NCBI GenBank assembly: GCA_905236635.1
Contig: CAJOCJ010000008.1
Location: 1-61,851 of the forward strand
Direction of reading: 5' to 3'
Length of the DNA: 61,851 nucleotides
From: an uncultured Bacteroidales bacterium
GTDB taxonomy: Bacteria; Bacteroidota; Bacteroidia; Bacteroidales; F082
Part shown: piece after piece, positions 8,115-15,837 of the stretch
Position numbering within the stretch: the first letter of the stretch is position 1
How the letters are laid out: each line of letters starts with the position of its first letter
Notes under the pieces: model-generated
Database searches by the model: none
What the model saw: the letters and a program-made list of their open reading frames with translations, nothing else
Told to the model about the DNA's origin: nothing
Position numbers and translations under genes: made by a program

Positions 8115-8717
8115 ATGAAAACCGACAACAAAATAATCATTGTGGAGCCGTCACCGATGCTGAGCGGCGGCCTCGCCTCGTATTTCGACGACATCAAACA
8201 GGTGTCCATAGTCTCCCAACTCGACAGCCTCGATAGGGTGGAGGAGAAGCTCGCTTCGTACAACCCTGAGATATTGATAATTAACCCGTTGCTGGTGTCG
8301 TTCGATGCCAACGAGACGTTCCAGAAACTCTTGAAAGACTTCCCGAATGTCGTTCCGGTGGCGCTTGTGAGCTCCTTCATCGACAAAAACATCCTCAAAC
8401 AGTTTAAGGAAGTCATCGAAATGACCGACAGCAAGCAGAAAGTTGTTTCGAAGATTTTTAACTTGTTGAATGACAGTAATTTAGCTCAAGATAAGACTGA
8501 AAGTATTGAACTCTCTAACCGCGAAATAGATGTGCTTGTAGCTCTTGCTAAAGGTTTGACTAACAAGGAGATAAGCGACCAGCTCTTTATTTCGGTCCAC
8601 ACCGTCATCACGCATAGAAAGAACATCATCCGCAAAACCGGCATCAAATCGGTCTCCGGCCTCACGGTTTACGCCTTGCTGAACAACCTTGTGGATGAAA
8701 GCGAGATTTATAAATAA
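8115..8717 (+). CDS. LuxR-family transcription regulator with a degenerate receiver domain
   Basis: The C-terminal 65 residues form a LuxR/NarL helix-turn-helix: LSNREIDVLVALAKGLTNKE, then an HTVITHRKNIIRKTG recognition-helix region. The N-terminal 120 residues align in outline with a response-regulator receiver. However, the first acidic pair is replaced by VEPSP, and the phospho-acceptor position reads IINPLL, with Asn where Asp is needed. Phosphorylation is therefore unlikely, and the domain may sense a ligand or a partner protein. It follows the hemerythrin gene by 3 bases, so it may report iron or nitrosative stress. Its stop codon directly abuts the stop of the convergent M23 gene, with no base between them. 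Confidence 0.85.
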   Translation: MKTDNKIIIVEPSPMLSGGLASYFDDIKQVSIVSQLDSLDRVEEKLASYNPEILIINPLLVSFDANETFQKLLKDFPNVVPVALVSSFIDKNILKQFKEVIEMTDSKQKVVSKIFNLLNDSNLAQDKTESIELSNREIDVLVALAKGLTNKEISDQLFISVHTVITHRKNIIRKTGIKSVSGLTVYALLNNLVDESEIYK

Positions 8718-9932
8718 CTAATGCTCTTTCAGCACTTGCATCAATGAATCGACAGCAATCTGGTATTGCTCCATGTTTTCTTTTTTGACAGGATCGGCAC
8801 TCGGCGACTTGAACTTCAACGGGTCGATGTAGGTGCCGTTCTTCTGTAACCTGAAGTCGAGATGCGGTCCCGTAGCGGTGCCTGTCATGCCTACATAGCC
8901 TATCGTCTGTCCCTGCTTTACCTTGCATCCTTTCGAGATGCCGCTGGCAAAGCCTTTCAAGTGCATGTATGTGGTGGTATAAGTGCTGTTATGCTTGATT
9001 TTCAAATAGTTGCCTCCGCCTTTCTTGTCCCAGCCCTTGTCGATGACGGTGCCGTCACCAATAGATTGTACAGGAGTCCCTGATGGCGCCGCGTAATCGA
9101 CCCCATGATGCGGACGGACGATATGGTGCACAGGATGCATCCTTGCCTCTGAAAACGTCGAGCTGATGCGACGGTAGTTGAGCGGCGCCTTTAAAAACGC
9201 CTTCCTCAGGTTCTCGCCTTTCTCGTCGAAATATTCCTTTCTACCGTTCTGCTCGAAAGCAAAGGCATATTTCCCTTCTCCTTTGTTCTTGAAATATGCC
9301 GCATACACATTGCCTATGCCGTATGGCACGGTGTTGCCGGCAATATAATTTTTCTCAAAAATGACCTTGCACGAATCGCCTGCCTGAATGCCGAAGAAGT
9401 CGATGGTCCAAGCGTAGATGTCCGATAATTCAAGGATAAGGTTGTAGTCGCATCCTGCTTCTGTCATGGCGTTCCACAGGCTCGACTTGATCTCCACGCC
9501 CACATGCTCAATCTCTCTTATCACCTCTTTTTCGCCCCTCCATGCTGCCAAAGAATCAGTCAGCTGGAACACGGCATAACTCGTCCTGTCGATCTCATAA
9601 ATCCAGTATTTGGCAGTCGGAACGCTGTCGCGTGTCATCAGAAACGTGTATTTGTTTCCGACTTTGATCTTTCTTGCATCAAAGACATTACGCTTGTTCC
9701 GGTCGATGTCGTTGATGGTGTTGTAACTCACGCCCTCCCTCAATAATATGTTCGCCAAAAACTCATTTTTCTTGACGCAGTCTTCCTTTACGTCAAGCGA
9801 ATCGATGCATATGCCGTACAGATATGTCGGCTCTGCTGGCTTTGCCGGTTCATGTTTTGTAGTGTTTTCTTCATTGTTTCCACAAGAAAACAAAAACAAC
9901 AATATTATCAGAAATGGGGTGATTTTTTTCAT
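8718..9932 (-). CDS. M23 family peptidoglycan endopeptidase, lipoprotein
   Basis: LytM/M23 zinc endopeptidases cut peptide cross-links in the cell wall. The N-terminus MKKITPFLIILLFLFSCGNN is a lipoprotein signal with the lipobox cysteine at residue 17, so the protein should be membrane-anchored in the periplasm. The zinc ligands are visible as HHGVDYA (HxxxD) and GPHLDFR (HxD-type), joined by the GNYLKIKHNS and GYVGMTGTATGPH strands. The 404-residue protein has about 230 residues between the signal and the catalytic domain, probably the usual inhibitory or LysM-like N-terminal region. Inserted around residues 20-35 is a short acidic/proline linker. It stands alone on the minus strand. It is followed by the regulator's stop codon on the other strand, and no terminator can be seen. 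Confidence 0.9.
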   Translation of the reverse strand: MKKITPFLIILLFLFSCGNNEENTTKHEPAKPAEPTYLYGICIDSLDVKEDCVKKNEFLANILLREGVSYNTINDIDRNKRNVFDARKIKVGNKYTFLMTRDSVPTAKYWIYEIDRTSYAVFQLTDSLAAWRGEKEVIREIEHVGVEIKSSLWNAMTEAGCDYNLILELSDIYAWTIDFFGIQAGDSCKVIFEKNYIAGNTVPYGIGNVYAAYFKNKGEGKYAFAFEQNGRKEYFDEKGENLRKAFLKAPLNYRRISSTFSEARMHPVHHIVRPHHGVDYAAPSGTPVQSIGDGTVIDKGWDKKGGGNYLKIKHNSTYTTTYMHLKGFASGISKGCKVKQGQTIGYVGMTGTATGPHLDFRLQKNGTYIDPLKFKSPSADPVKKENMEQYQIAVDSLMQVLKEH

Positions 9933-9958
9933 AATGATTTAATTCTGAATTAATCAAA

Positions 9959-9986
9959 GTAGGGACGTGGCGCGCCGCGTCCCTAC
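9959..9986. repeat. 28-nt palindrome, copy 1 (intergenic)
   Basis: GTAGGGACG and CGTCCCTAC flank a self-complementary GC-rich centre (GGCGCGCC). The pairing is complete apart from one T-G pair. It lies between the M23 gene and iorB. Related copies are at 26971, 27183, 54475, 57298 and 57511. Confidence 0.9.
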
Positions 9987-9993
9987 AAATAAA

Positions 9994-10015
9994 CAGTAAA
10001 CGGTAAACCGTAAAC
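9994..10015. repeat. GTAAAC short repeats
   Basis: Three GTAAAC units occur in 22 bases (AGTAAACGGTAAACCGTAAA), ending 2 bases before the iorB stop codon. A reverse-complement version lies at 39803-39826, just after the beta-CASP gene. Confidence 0.7.
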
Positions 10016-10017
10016 TA

Positions 10018-10587
10018 TTATTTCGTTGCAGCGTCGTATCCCGCTCTCACTGCCTTGATGTTAAGGTCAACCACGTCCTGGCCTTTCTTGCCGAAGATGT
10101 GTGCTATGGCCTCTTCCACCTTGGCGAGTTCAATGCCGAGATATGGGATGGTAGCTCCGAGAAGCACCATGTTAGAACGTGCCTTGAGCTGTTTGGCAAT
10201 CTCGCTGGCATCGAACGACACCACATGTGGGAGTTTCTTCAACTCAGCATGAACCTTCTCGATGTCAGGGTAGTTGCTGATATTGATGAACGGGTCGGAG
10301 TTGGTTACCACCCAGCCTTCCTTGCTGAGCCATGGCAGATAACGCAGAGCCTCCATCGGCTCGCTCGACAGAATAATGTCGGCCTTGCCTTCTGGAATGA
10401 CATCGGCGAAAATGGGCTCGTCCGACAAGCGCAGATGCGAGAACACTGAGCCGCCGCGCTGCGACATGCCGTGGATTTCCGATTGTTTCAGGTTCATACC
10501 CATGTTGAGGGCAGCATCTGAGATGATTTTGGCAACTGACACAATGCCGTCACCACCAACACCACACAAAACGATATCTTTTTTCAT
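10018..10587 (-). CDS. iorB: Indolepyruvate:ferredoxin oxidoreductase, beta subunit
   Basis: IorB is the gamma-type subunit of the 2-oxoacid:ferredoxin oxidoreductase that oxidises aryl pyruvates to aryl-acetyl-CoA (or works in reverse) in anaerobes. The N-terminus DIVLCGVGGDGIVSVAKIIS is the typical GxGGxG motif of this domain. MNLKQSEIHGMSQRGGSVFSHLR follows the family pattern (SEIHGMSQRGG). The 189-residue length is normal. It lies 20 bases downstream of iorA on the minus strand, so the two are one operon. The GTAAAC repeats and a 28-nt palindrome immediately follow its stop. Confidence 0.93.
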   Translation of the reverse strand: MKKDIVLCGVGGDGIVSVAKIISDAALNMGMNLKQSEIHGMSQRGGSVFSHLRLSDEPIFADVIPEGKADIILSSEPMEALRYLPWLSKEGWVVTNSDPFINISNYPDIEKVHAELKKLPHVVSFDASEIAKQLKARSNMVLLGATIPYLGIELAKVEEAIAHIFGKKGQDVVDLNIKAVRAGYDAATK

Positions 10588-10607
10588 ATTGACTTCTTTT
10601 TTAAAGG

Positions 10608-12188
10608 TTATTTCTTCAAATGTTTCTTAAGCTCGACGATGCAGGTGCGGTGAGGAATGATCACGGAAACGCCGTTGTAGTTCACTTCTTCTTCGATGAT
10701 CCTCACGTTCTCGTCATGGTTCTTTGGCAGCGGCACTATGTCGCGGATATGCTCCGGTTCCACGCCGAGGCCTTCGCAGATGCGGCGGATCTTGTTGTGT
10801 GCCGACGAAGGCTGGCCGCCTGTCATAGCTGTGATGTCGTTGTCGAGAATCATCACCACGACATTGGCTTTCTCGTTCACGCAGTCCATGAGACCTGTCA
10901 AGCCGCTGTGTCCGAAGGTGCCGTCGCCGATGACTGCCACGCTCGGGAAGATACCCACTTCGCTAGCGCCCTTGGCCATGGTGATGGATGCTCCCATACA
11001 CACGGTGGTGTTGATGGCACCCATGTTGAAGCCCAAGGTGTAGCATCCGATGTCGCCGAACACCTTGCCACCTTTATGTTTTGCCATAACCTCGTTCAAG
11101 GCGGTGTAGCTGTCAACGTGAGGGCAGCCCTGGCAGAGCGCTGGAGGACGGTTGGTTACGACTTCCGGCACTGCTAACGTTGCCTCTTTCTTCATTCCTA
11201 ATGCTTTTGCTACCTTCTCGGCGTTGAGCTCTCCGTCACGACGAATGGTCTCATCCAAGCGGCCGAACACTTTCTTGCCCTTGCCGAGGAAACCTTTAAT
11301 CTGCTCCTCTACGAATGGCTGTCCGTCTTCGAGAACGAGGATCTCGTCGCACTCGTCGTACAACTTATTAATCATGTCGTATGGCAGCGGATACTGCGTA
11401 ATTTTCACCACTGGATATGGGCACTTGCCATCTGGGAAGTTCTCCATCAGGTAGTTATAGGCGATACCTGTTGTGATGATGCCGATGTTCTTCTTAGGTC
11501 CGTCGATGTATTTGTTGTAGCCTGATTTCTCTGATGCTTCGGTGAACTTAGGCTGCTTGTCGATGAGGTCGCGATAAAGACGTTTTGCGTTGGCTGGAAG
11601 GAGCACAAATGACCTTGCGTCTGCTGGTTCTGTGAGCTCGTTCTGCTTGCGGGTAGGCCTCAGTTCTACACCCGCGCGGCTGTGTGCCAGACGTGTAGGG
11701 ATACGGTAAAGCACCGGCGTGCCAAGCTTCTCGCTCAAATCAAACCCGTAATGTACCATGTCATAAGCCTCTTGCTGGTTCGATGGCTCCAACATCGGTA
11801 TCATGGCCCAGTGACCATAGAAACGGCTGTCTTGCTCGTCCTGCGACGAGAACATGCTCGGGTCGTCGGCAACGACTATCAATACGCCCTTTGTACCAAT
11901 GATGGCGGCGTTCATAAACGGGTCGCCACACACGTTAAGACCGACATGCTTCATACATGTCATGGCGCGTTTTCCTGCATAAGCCACACCTAAAGAAGCC
12001 TCTAGAGCAGTCTTCTCATTGGCACACCAATTTGCCCTTACACCGAGCTCCTTGGCCTGTTTAGAGTTAATGACATACTCCGTAATCTGTGTGGAAGGAG
12101 TGCCTGGATAACTGTTGATGGCACTGCCTCCGGCATCAATAAAGCCCTGCGCAATGGCCTCATCACCAAGTAATAAGATTTTCTTCAT
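10608..12188 (-). CDS. iorA: Indolepyruvate:ferredoxin oxidoreductase, alpha subunit, without the ferredoxin domain
   Basis: IorA carries the thiamine-diphosphate site. The pyrimidine-binding part at the N-terminus has the SYPGTPSTQI motif. The diphosphate-binding part has GDGTFGHSG ... LDNDITAMTGGQ (about residues 413-453). The CQGCPHVDSY motif near residue 355 is also typical. At 526 residues it ends shortly after IIPHRTCIVELKK. It lacks the C-terminal double 4Fe-4S ferredoxin domain, with its CxxCxxCxxxCP pattern, found in the classical archaeal subunit. Electrons must therefore pass to a separate ferredoxin. Its ATG is preceded by a good minus-strand promoter. Confidence 0.93.
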   Translation of the reverse strand: MKKILLLGDEAIAQGFIDAGGSAINSYPGTPSTQITEYVINSKQAKELGVRANWCANEKTALEASLGVAYAGKRAMTCMKHVGLNVCGDPFMNAAIIGTKGVLIVVADDPSMFSSQDEQDSRFYGHWAMIPMLEPSNQQEAYDMVHYGFDLSEKLGTPVLYRIPTRLAHSRAGVELRPTRKQNELTEPADARSFVLLPANAKRLYRDLIDKQPKFTEASEKSGYNKYIDGPKKNIGIITTGIAYNYLMENFPDGKCPYPVVKITQYPLPYDMINKLYDECDEILVLEDGQPFVEEQIKGFLGKGKKVFGRLDETIRRDGELNAEKVAKALGMKKEATLAVPEVVTNRPPALCQGCPHVDSYTALNEVMAKHKGGKVFGDIGCYTLGFNMGAINTTVCMGASITMAKGASEVGIFPSVAVIGDGTFGHSGLTGLMDCVNEKANVVVMILDNDITAMTGGQPSSAHNKIRRICEGLGVEPEHIRDIVPLPKNHDENVRIIEEEVNYNGVSVIIPHRTCIVELKKHLKK

Positions 12189-12234
12189 TCTTTTATGTAT
12201 TTGATATTTATGATTTCCTAAAATTAGAATTTTG

Positions 12235-12265
12235 CAAATTTATGAAAAAAATTTTAAATGACAAT
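12235..12265 (-). promoter_or_regulatory. Promoter for iorAB (minus strand)
   Basis: On the minus strand TAAATTTG (12242-12235) is the -7 element. ATTG (12265-12262) lies exactly 19 bases upstream as a -33 element. The 5' leader would be about 40 bases. It is divergent with the promoter at 12300-12330. Confidence 0.72.
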
Positions 12266-12299
12266 GCGATTTTAACATTTTACAAATAAAATTTAATTT

Positions 12300-12330
12300 T
12301 TTGTTGGTGTTAAAAAAAATTGTATATTTG
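12300..12330 (+). promoter_or_regulatory. Near-consensus Bacteroidota promoter for the fused acyltransferase
   Basis: TTTG at 12300-12303 and TATATTTG at 12323-12330 are separated by 19 bases. This is a full match to the -33/-7 consensus. The ATG at 12347 follows 16 bases after the -7 box. Confidence 0.85.
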
Positions 12331-12346
12331 CAGTTTAAAACGAGTG

Positions 12347-14128
12347 ATGAAGAAGCTTATTACAAGTGACGATCTTGTGCGGTATTTCAAATGGAGCCGT
12401 CTGACCAAGCCCTTGGTGGCATTGGCTTTGAACATTATGGGTTTCCGTAAGATAAACCGCCTGTATTCTCCCTCGGCCGACCTGAAAAACAAGGAGTTTA
12501 CGGTCGATATGCTGCGTCGTTACAACATCACTTACGATGTCAATGAAAATGAGCTGAACAGCATCCCGAAAGAAGGCCCGTTCATGCTCGTCTGCAACCA
12601 TCCTTTCGGAGCCATCGAGGGTATTATCCTCTACGACGCCATCGCCAACGTGCGTCCCGACTTCCGAATCATGGCGAACTTCATCCTCGGCTTCATCCCG
12701 AACCTGAAAGACGTGTTCTTCTCTGTCAACCCGTTTGAAAACAACCCCGAGTTAGGCGGCAGCGCTGGCGGCATCAGAGCGTCACTGCAACAGCTCAATG
12801 AGGGACACGGACTCGGAGTGTTCCCGGCAGGCGAGGTGGCACGTTATCATGGCCATAGCTTCCCGGAAGACATCGACTGGGCACCGTCGATAGCGAAGAT
12901 AGTGCAGAAGACCAAAGTGCCGGTGATACCTGTATATTTCGACGGTAACAACTCGCACAAGTTCTATTTCTGGGCAAAGATATACACGAAATTGGCCACC
13001 TTGCGTCTGGTGAAGGAACTTCTCAACAAACGCAACAAGAAGATTATCATGAAGATAGGCAAGCCTATCCTTCCTACCGAGGTGGCGCAATACGAGACAC
13101 CACAGGCACTCGCGGCATATCTGAAAAACAGAAGTTATGCTCTGCAGGCCAACATTCCGAGCGAGATACGTCATTTCCGCTCGCGCGTGTCCGATCCTAT
13201 CGACCCGCCGTACAGAGCCTCCACGCTGGCACGCGAGCTGCACGCCATACGCGGGAAATCGTTGCTGTTCAAGACCTCCGACTTTGAGTGCTATCTCGCT
13301 GACTATGAGGATATTCCGCATGTCATGCACGAGATGGGACGCCGCCGTGAAGAAGCGTTCCGCGCCATAGGCGAGGGCACAGGCAAAAGCATCGACACCG
13401 ACAACTACGACACATATTACAAACATCTCGTCCTTTGGGATACTAAGGAACAGACCATAGCAGGCGGATACCGCATCGGTCTGGGTAACGAGATTTATGA
13501 AAAATACGGCGCGCGCGGCTTCTACGTCGACTCGCTGTTCAATATCGACCCTGCGTTTGAGCCTTACCTCAAAGAGACGATCGAGCTCGGTCGTTCTTTC
13601 GTGTCCGTCGATTACCAGAAAGACCTGCTGCCATTGCTGCTTCTCTTGAAAGGCCTTATGGAGACAATCATGCGTAACCCCGACATGAACTACTTCATCG
13701 GACCTGTCAGCATCAGCAGCTGGTTCCCGAAGTTCTACCAGAGCCTCATGGTGTATTATGTCACCACAAAACACACCAACGAGGAGATGTCGAAGCTGTT
13801 CCATCCGAAGACCCCGTTTGTGCCTAACTTCAACAAGTGTAACGTCGATATTCTGATGGAGAAAAACATGGAGACAGTCGATAAGTTCGACCGTTACATC
13901 ATGAAACTCAGCAATGGCGACTACCGTATGCCGACATTGTTTAAGAAATATCTCAAGATCAACTCCAAGTTCTTGTGTTTCAACGTCGACCCTGACTTCA
14001 ATGACACCCTCGACGGACTCCTCTTGCTCAAGTTCACCGACTACCCGAAAGAAGAACTCGACATGATGCTCAAAGACATCCCTGAGGAGAAGCGCCCCGC
14101 CTACTATAAGAGATTCGGAAAAGAATAG
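12347..14128 (+). CDS. Fused O-acyltransferase/N-acyltransferase (OlsF-type aminolipid synthase)
   Basis: The 593-residue protein joins two enzymes. Residues 1-270 are PlsC-like, with His85 in VCNHPFGAIEG, GVFPAGEVARYHG as block III, and VPVIPVYFDGNNSHKFY. Residues 300-590 are OlsB/GlsB-like, with RRREEAFRAIGEGTGKS, LVLWDTKEQTIAGGYRIG and ELGRSFVSVDYQ. The bifunctional OlsF enzymes known from Serratia and Flavobacterium have the same domain order. They make ornithine lipids by N- and then O-acylation at the inner membrane. The substrate here could equally be glycine. The in-frame TTG at 12320 lies in the promoter, so ATG 12347 is preferred. A split version of the same pathway lies at 5348-7218, which makes this gene a paralogue of both parts. 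Confidence 0.85.
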   Translation: MKKLITSDDLVRYFKWSRLTKPLVALALNIMGFRKINRLYSPSADLKNKEFTVDMLRRYNITYDVNENELNSIPKEGPFMLVCNHPFGAIEGIILYDAIANVRPDFRIMANFILGFIPNLKDVFFSVNPFENNPELGGSAGGIRASLQQLNEGHGLGVFPAGEVARYHGHSFPEDIDWAPSIAKIVQKTKVPVIPVYFDGNNSHKFYFWAKIYTKLATLRLVKELLNKRNKKIIMKIGKPILPTEVAQYETPQALAAYLKNRSYALQANIPSEIRHFRSRVSDPIDPPYRASTLARELHAIRGKSLLFKTSDFECYLADYEDIPHVMHEMGRRREEAFRAIGEGTGKSIDTDNYDTYYKHLVLWDTKEQTIAGGYRIGLGNEIYEKYGARGFYVDSLFNIDPAFEPYLKETIELGRSFVSVDYQKDLLPLLLLLKGLMETIMRNPDMNYFIGPVSISSWFPKFYQSLMVYYVTTKHTNEEMSKLFHPKTPFVPNFNKCNVDILMEKNMETVDKFDRYIMKLSNGDYRMPTLFKKYLKINSKFLCFNVDPDFNDTLDGLLLLKFTDYPKEELDMMLKDIPEEKRPAYYKRFGKE

Positions 14129-14134
14129 TTTTCC

Positions 14135-14172
14135 CGTCATTTCGAGCGAAACAAAGTGGAGTCGAGAAATCC
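14135..14172. repeat. CGTCATTTCG interspersed repeat, variant copy
   Basis: The sequence begins CGTCATTTCGAGCGAA and ends GTGGAGTCGAGAAATCC. It matches the layout of the repeat at 53895-53965 (CGTCATTTCG ... GAGCGAA ... GTGGAGAAATC) with a few changes. It lies directly behind the fused acyltransferase gene. The rest of the 194-base gap to the next gene shows no other feature. Confidence 0.7.
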
Positions 14173-14322
14173 TCCACCAGTGTAAGCATTGTGTGAAAGT
14201 TTTTTGCCAAAATGTCATATTTTTCATCATATGATGCAGCAAAATCAAAAATTTTTCGTATTATTGTCGGAAAAATCAGTTTGGTATGATTTTTGATAGG
14301 ATTACTATAAAAATTTAAAACT

Positions 14323-14520
14323 ATGGAAGAAAAAGAAGAAAAACAACGCAACAAAGGCTCAGTGATAGCCAGTTCTATCCTGATTGGCCTTGGTTTGATC
14401 GGTCTGGTGGGCACATATGGGTTCTCGGAATGGCTTTGGAAGCTGTGGCCGGTGTCCCTGATTGTCCTTGGTGCTTTATTAATTTTCAAGAAATCTAAAA
14501 ATAACAAAGAAAATGAGTGA
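14323..14520 (+). CDS. Small membrane protein, LiaI/LiaF-TM-like (DUF5668 type)
   Basis: The 65-residue product has a charged N-terminus (EEKEEKQRN) and two hydrophobic segments (about 14-33 and 38-54). Between them is the sequence GFSEWLWKLWPVSLIVLGALLI, with the aromatic LWP motif typical of LiaI/LiaF-like transmembrane regions. Such proteins often act in envelope-stress signalling or as small membrane-organising proteins. No such role is shown here. The gene overlaps the next one by 8 bases, and that neighbour has the same fold signature, so the two may work as a pair. Confidence 0.7.
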   Translation: MEEKEEKQRNKGSVIASSILIGLGLIGLVGTYGFSEWLWKLWPVSLIVLGALLIFKKSKNNKENE

Positions 14521-14833
14521 AACTAAAAAAAGAGGGTATGGAGGTGGTATTGCCTTGATACTCAGTGGTATAGTGTTATTGATGATTACGCTCTTCGACA
14601 TCGACCTCGATGCGGAGGCGCTGTTTGAATTATGGCCGTTCGTGCTGATTATCATTGGTGTCAGCATCATGCCTGTCGAAAGATGGCTGAAAACGACATT
14701 GCTGGTTATTGTCGTGGCGGCGGCCTGCATAACCTACGAATATAAAGTTGATGATAGTATATTCAATATTGATGAAAAGGTGGAAGCTGTCGATACGACG
14801 CGAGTCACCAGGTCAAGCAACGGGATATACTAG
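14513..14833 (+). CDS. Membrane protein, LiaF-TM-like (DUF5668 type)
   Basis: A 106-residue protein with three hydrophobic segments (about 11-27, 38-55 and 60-77). The LFELWPFVLIIIGVSIM segment is clearly related to the LWP region of the preceding 65-residue protein. The last 25 residues are soluble and acidic. In LiaF-like proteins a longer beta-helical domain would follow, and here it is missing. It overlaps the upstream gene by 8 bases. Ten bases after its stop lie a Shine-Dalgarno-like run and then the J-domain gene. Confidence 0.7.
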   Translation: MSETKKRGYGGGIALILSGIVLLMITLFDIDLDAEALFELWPFVLIIIGVSIMPVERWLKTTLLVIVVAAACITYEYKVDDSIFNIDEKVEAVDTTRVTRSSNGIY

Positions 14834-14852
14834 AAAGGAGTTAAAACAATAA

Positions 14853-15758
14853 GTGGAATATAAAGATTATTACAAGGTTTTAGGTGTTGACCGTTCTGCA
14901 AAGCAGGACGAGATCAAGAAAGCTTACCGTAAGCTCGCTGTGAAGTATCATCCGGATAAGAACCCGGGTGACAAGGCGGCAGAGGAGAAGTTCAAGGAAA
15001 TCTCGGAGGCTTACCAGGTGTTGGGTAACGAGGAGTCGCGTAAGAAATACGATGAACTCGGCGCCAACTGGAAGCAGTACGAGAACATGAACTACGGCGG
15101 CCAGGGCTTCCAAGGCTTTGAGGGCTTCGAAGGCTTCGGCGGCAGCGGGTTCTCCGACTTCTTCGACATGTTCTTTGGCGGTCAGGGTGGAGGAGGCTTC
15201 GATTTCAGCAACATCAATTTTGGTGGCGGTGGTCGCCGCTCTCGCTCCAGAGCCATGAAAGGACAGGACTTGACGGCAACCATCGACATGACGCTGCAAG
15301 AGGCATACAGCGGCTCGCAGAGAATGTTCAAAGTAGGCGGCGAGACCATCAAAATCAGCATTAAGCCGGGAGTGAAAGACGGCCAGACACTGAGGGTCAA
15401 AGGAAAAGGCAACCCCGGCGTCAACGGTGGCGAGAGCGGCGACTTGCTGATGAAGATACATATCTTGCAAGACCCAGTGTATCAACGCGATGGCGACGAC
15501 CTGATTAAGACTGTCAACATCGACATCTACACTGCTATCCTTGGCGGGAAGATCGAGATCGACACCATGAAAGGCAACGTCAGCGTGCCGATAAAACCGC
15601 AGACGCAAAACAACAGTATGCTACGACTCAAAGGCCTCGGAATGCCGCATTACGGCAAGGAAGGTGCAGGCGCACTCCTGCTGAAGATTCAGCTGGTGCT
15701 TCCAAATCATTTTTCCGATAAGGAACTTGATTTGATAAAAAAAGCCAAAGAGGCATAA
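14853..15758 (+). CDS. J-domain co-chaperone, CbpA/DnaJ class B (no zinc finger)
   Basis: The J-domain occupies residues 5-70 with HPD at 33-35. A Gly/Phe-rich linker follows (about 78-135, with repeats of [12 protein letters not shown] type). Two beta-rich client-binding domains then reach the C-terminus (residues 145-300). The four CxxCxGxG zinc repeats of full DnaJ are absent, so it matches CbpA. It would stimulate the ATPase of DnaK and deliver unfolded clients in the cytoplasm. The start is GTG at 14853, supported by the Shine-Dalgarno-like GAAAGGAG 12 bases before it, which is unusual in Bacteroidota. The gene follows two small LiaF-like membrane genes by 19 bases. Confidence 0.92.
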   Translation: MEYKDYYKVLGVDRSAKQDEIKKAYRKLAVKYHPDKNPGDKAAEEKFKEISEAYQVLGNEESRKKYDELGANWKQYENMNYGGQGFQGFEGFEGFGGSGFSDFFDMFFGGQGGGGFDFSNINFGGGGRRSRSRAMKGQDLTATIDMTLQEAYSGSQRMFKVGGETIKISIKPGVKDGQTLRVKGKGNPGVNGGESGDLLMKIHILQDPVYQRDGDDLIKTVNIDIYTAILGGKIEIDTMKGNVSVPIKPQTQNNSMLRLKGLGMPHYGKEGAGALLLKIQLVLPNHFSDKELDLIKKAKEA

Positions 15759-15771
15759 TTTGAGAAAAATT

Positions 15772-15803
15772 GTTGCATCGTAATTAAAAATTCGTTATCT
15801 TTG
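15772..15803 (+). promoter_or_regulatory. Promoter for the TonB-receptor gene
   Basis: GTTG (15772-15775) and TATCTTTG (15796-15803) are 20 bases apart. The ATG follows 34 bases after the -7 box. No further promoter of this type is seen before 23649, so the four genes from 15838 to 23648 may be one transcript. Confidence 0.75.
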
Positions 15804-15837
15804 CACGTTTTTAACATTCGTTAACGACTGCTAGATA

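Noticed and set aside
12782..14248. 488-residue open frame on the minus strand
   Set aside because: It is antisense to the fused acyltransferase gene, has no promoter or recognisable domain, and its composition (many His, Arg, Val, Leu) is typical of a reverse-frame shadow.
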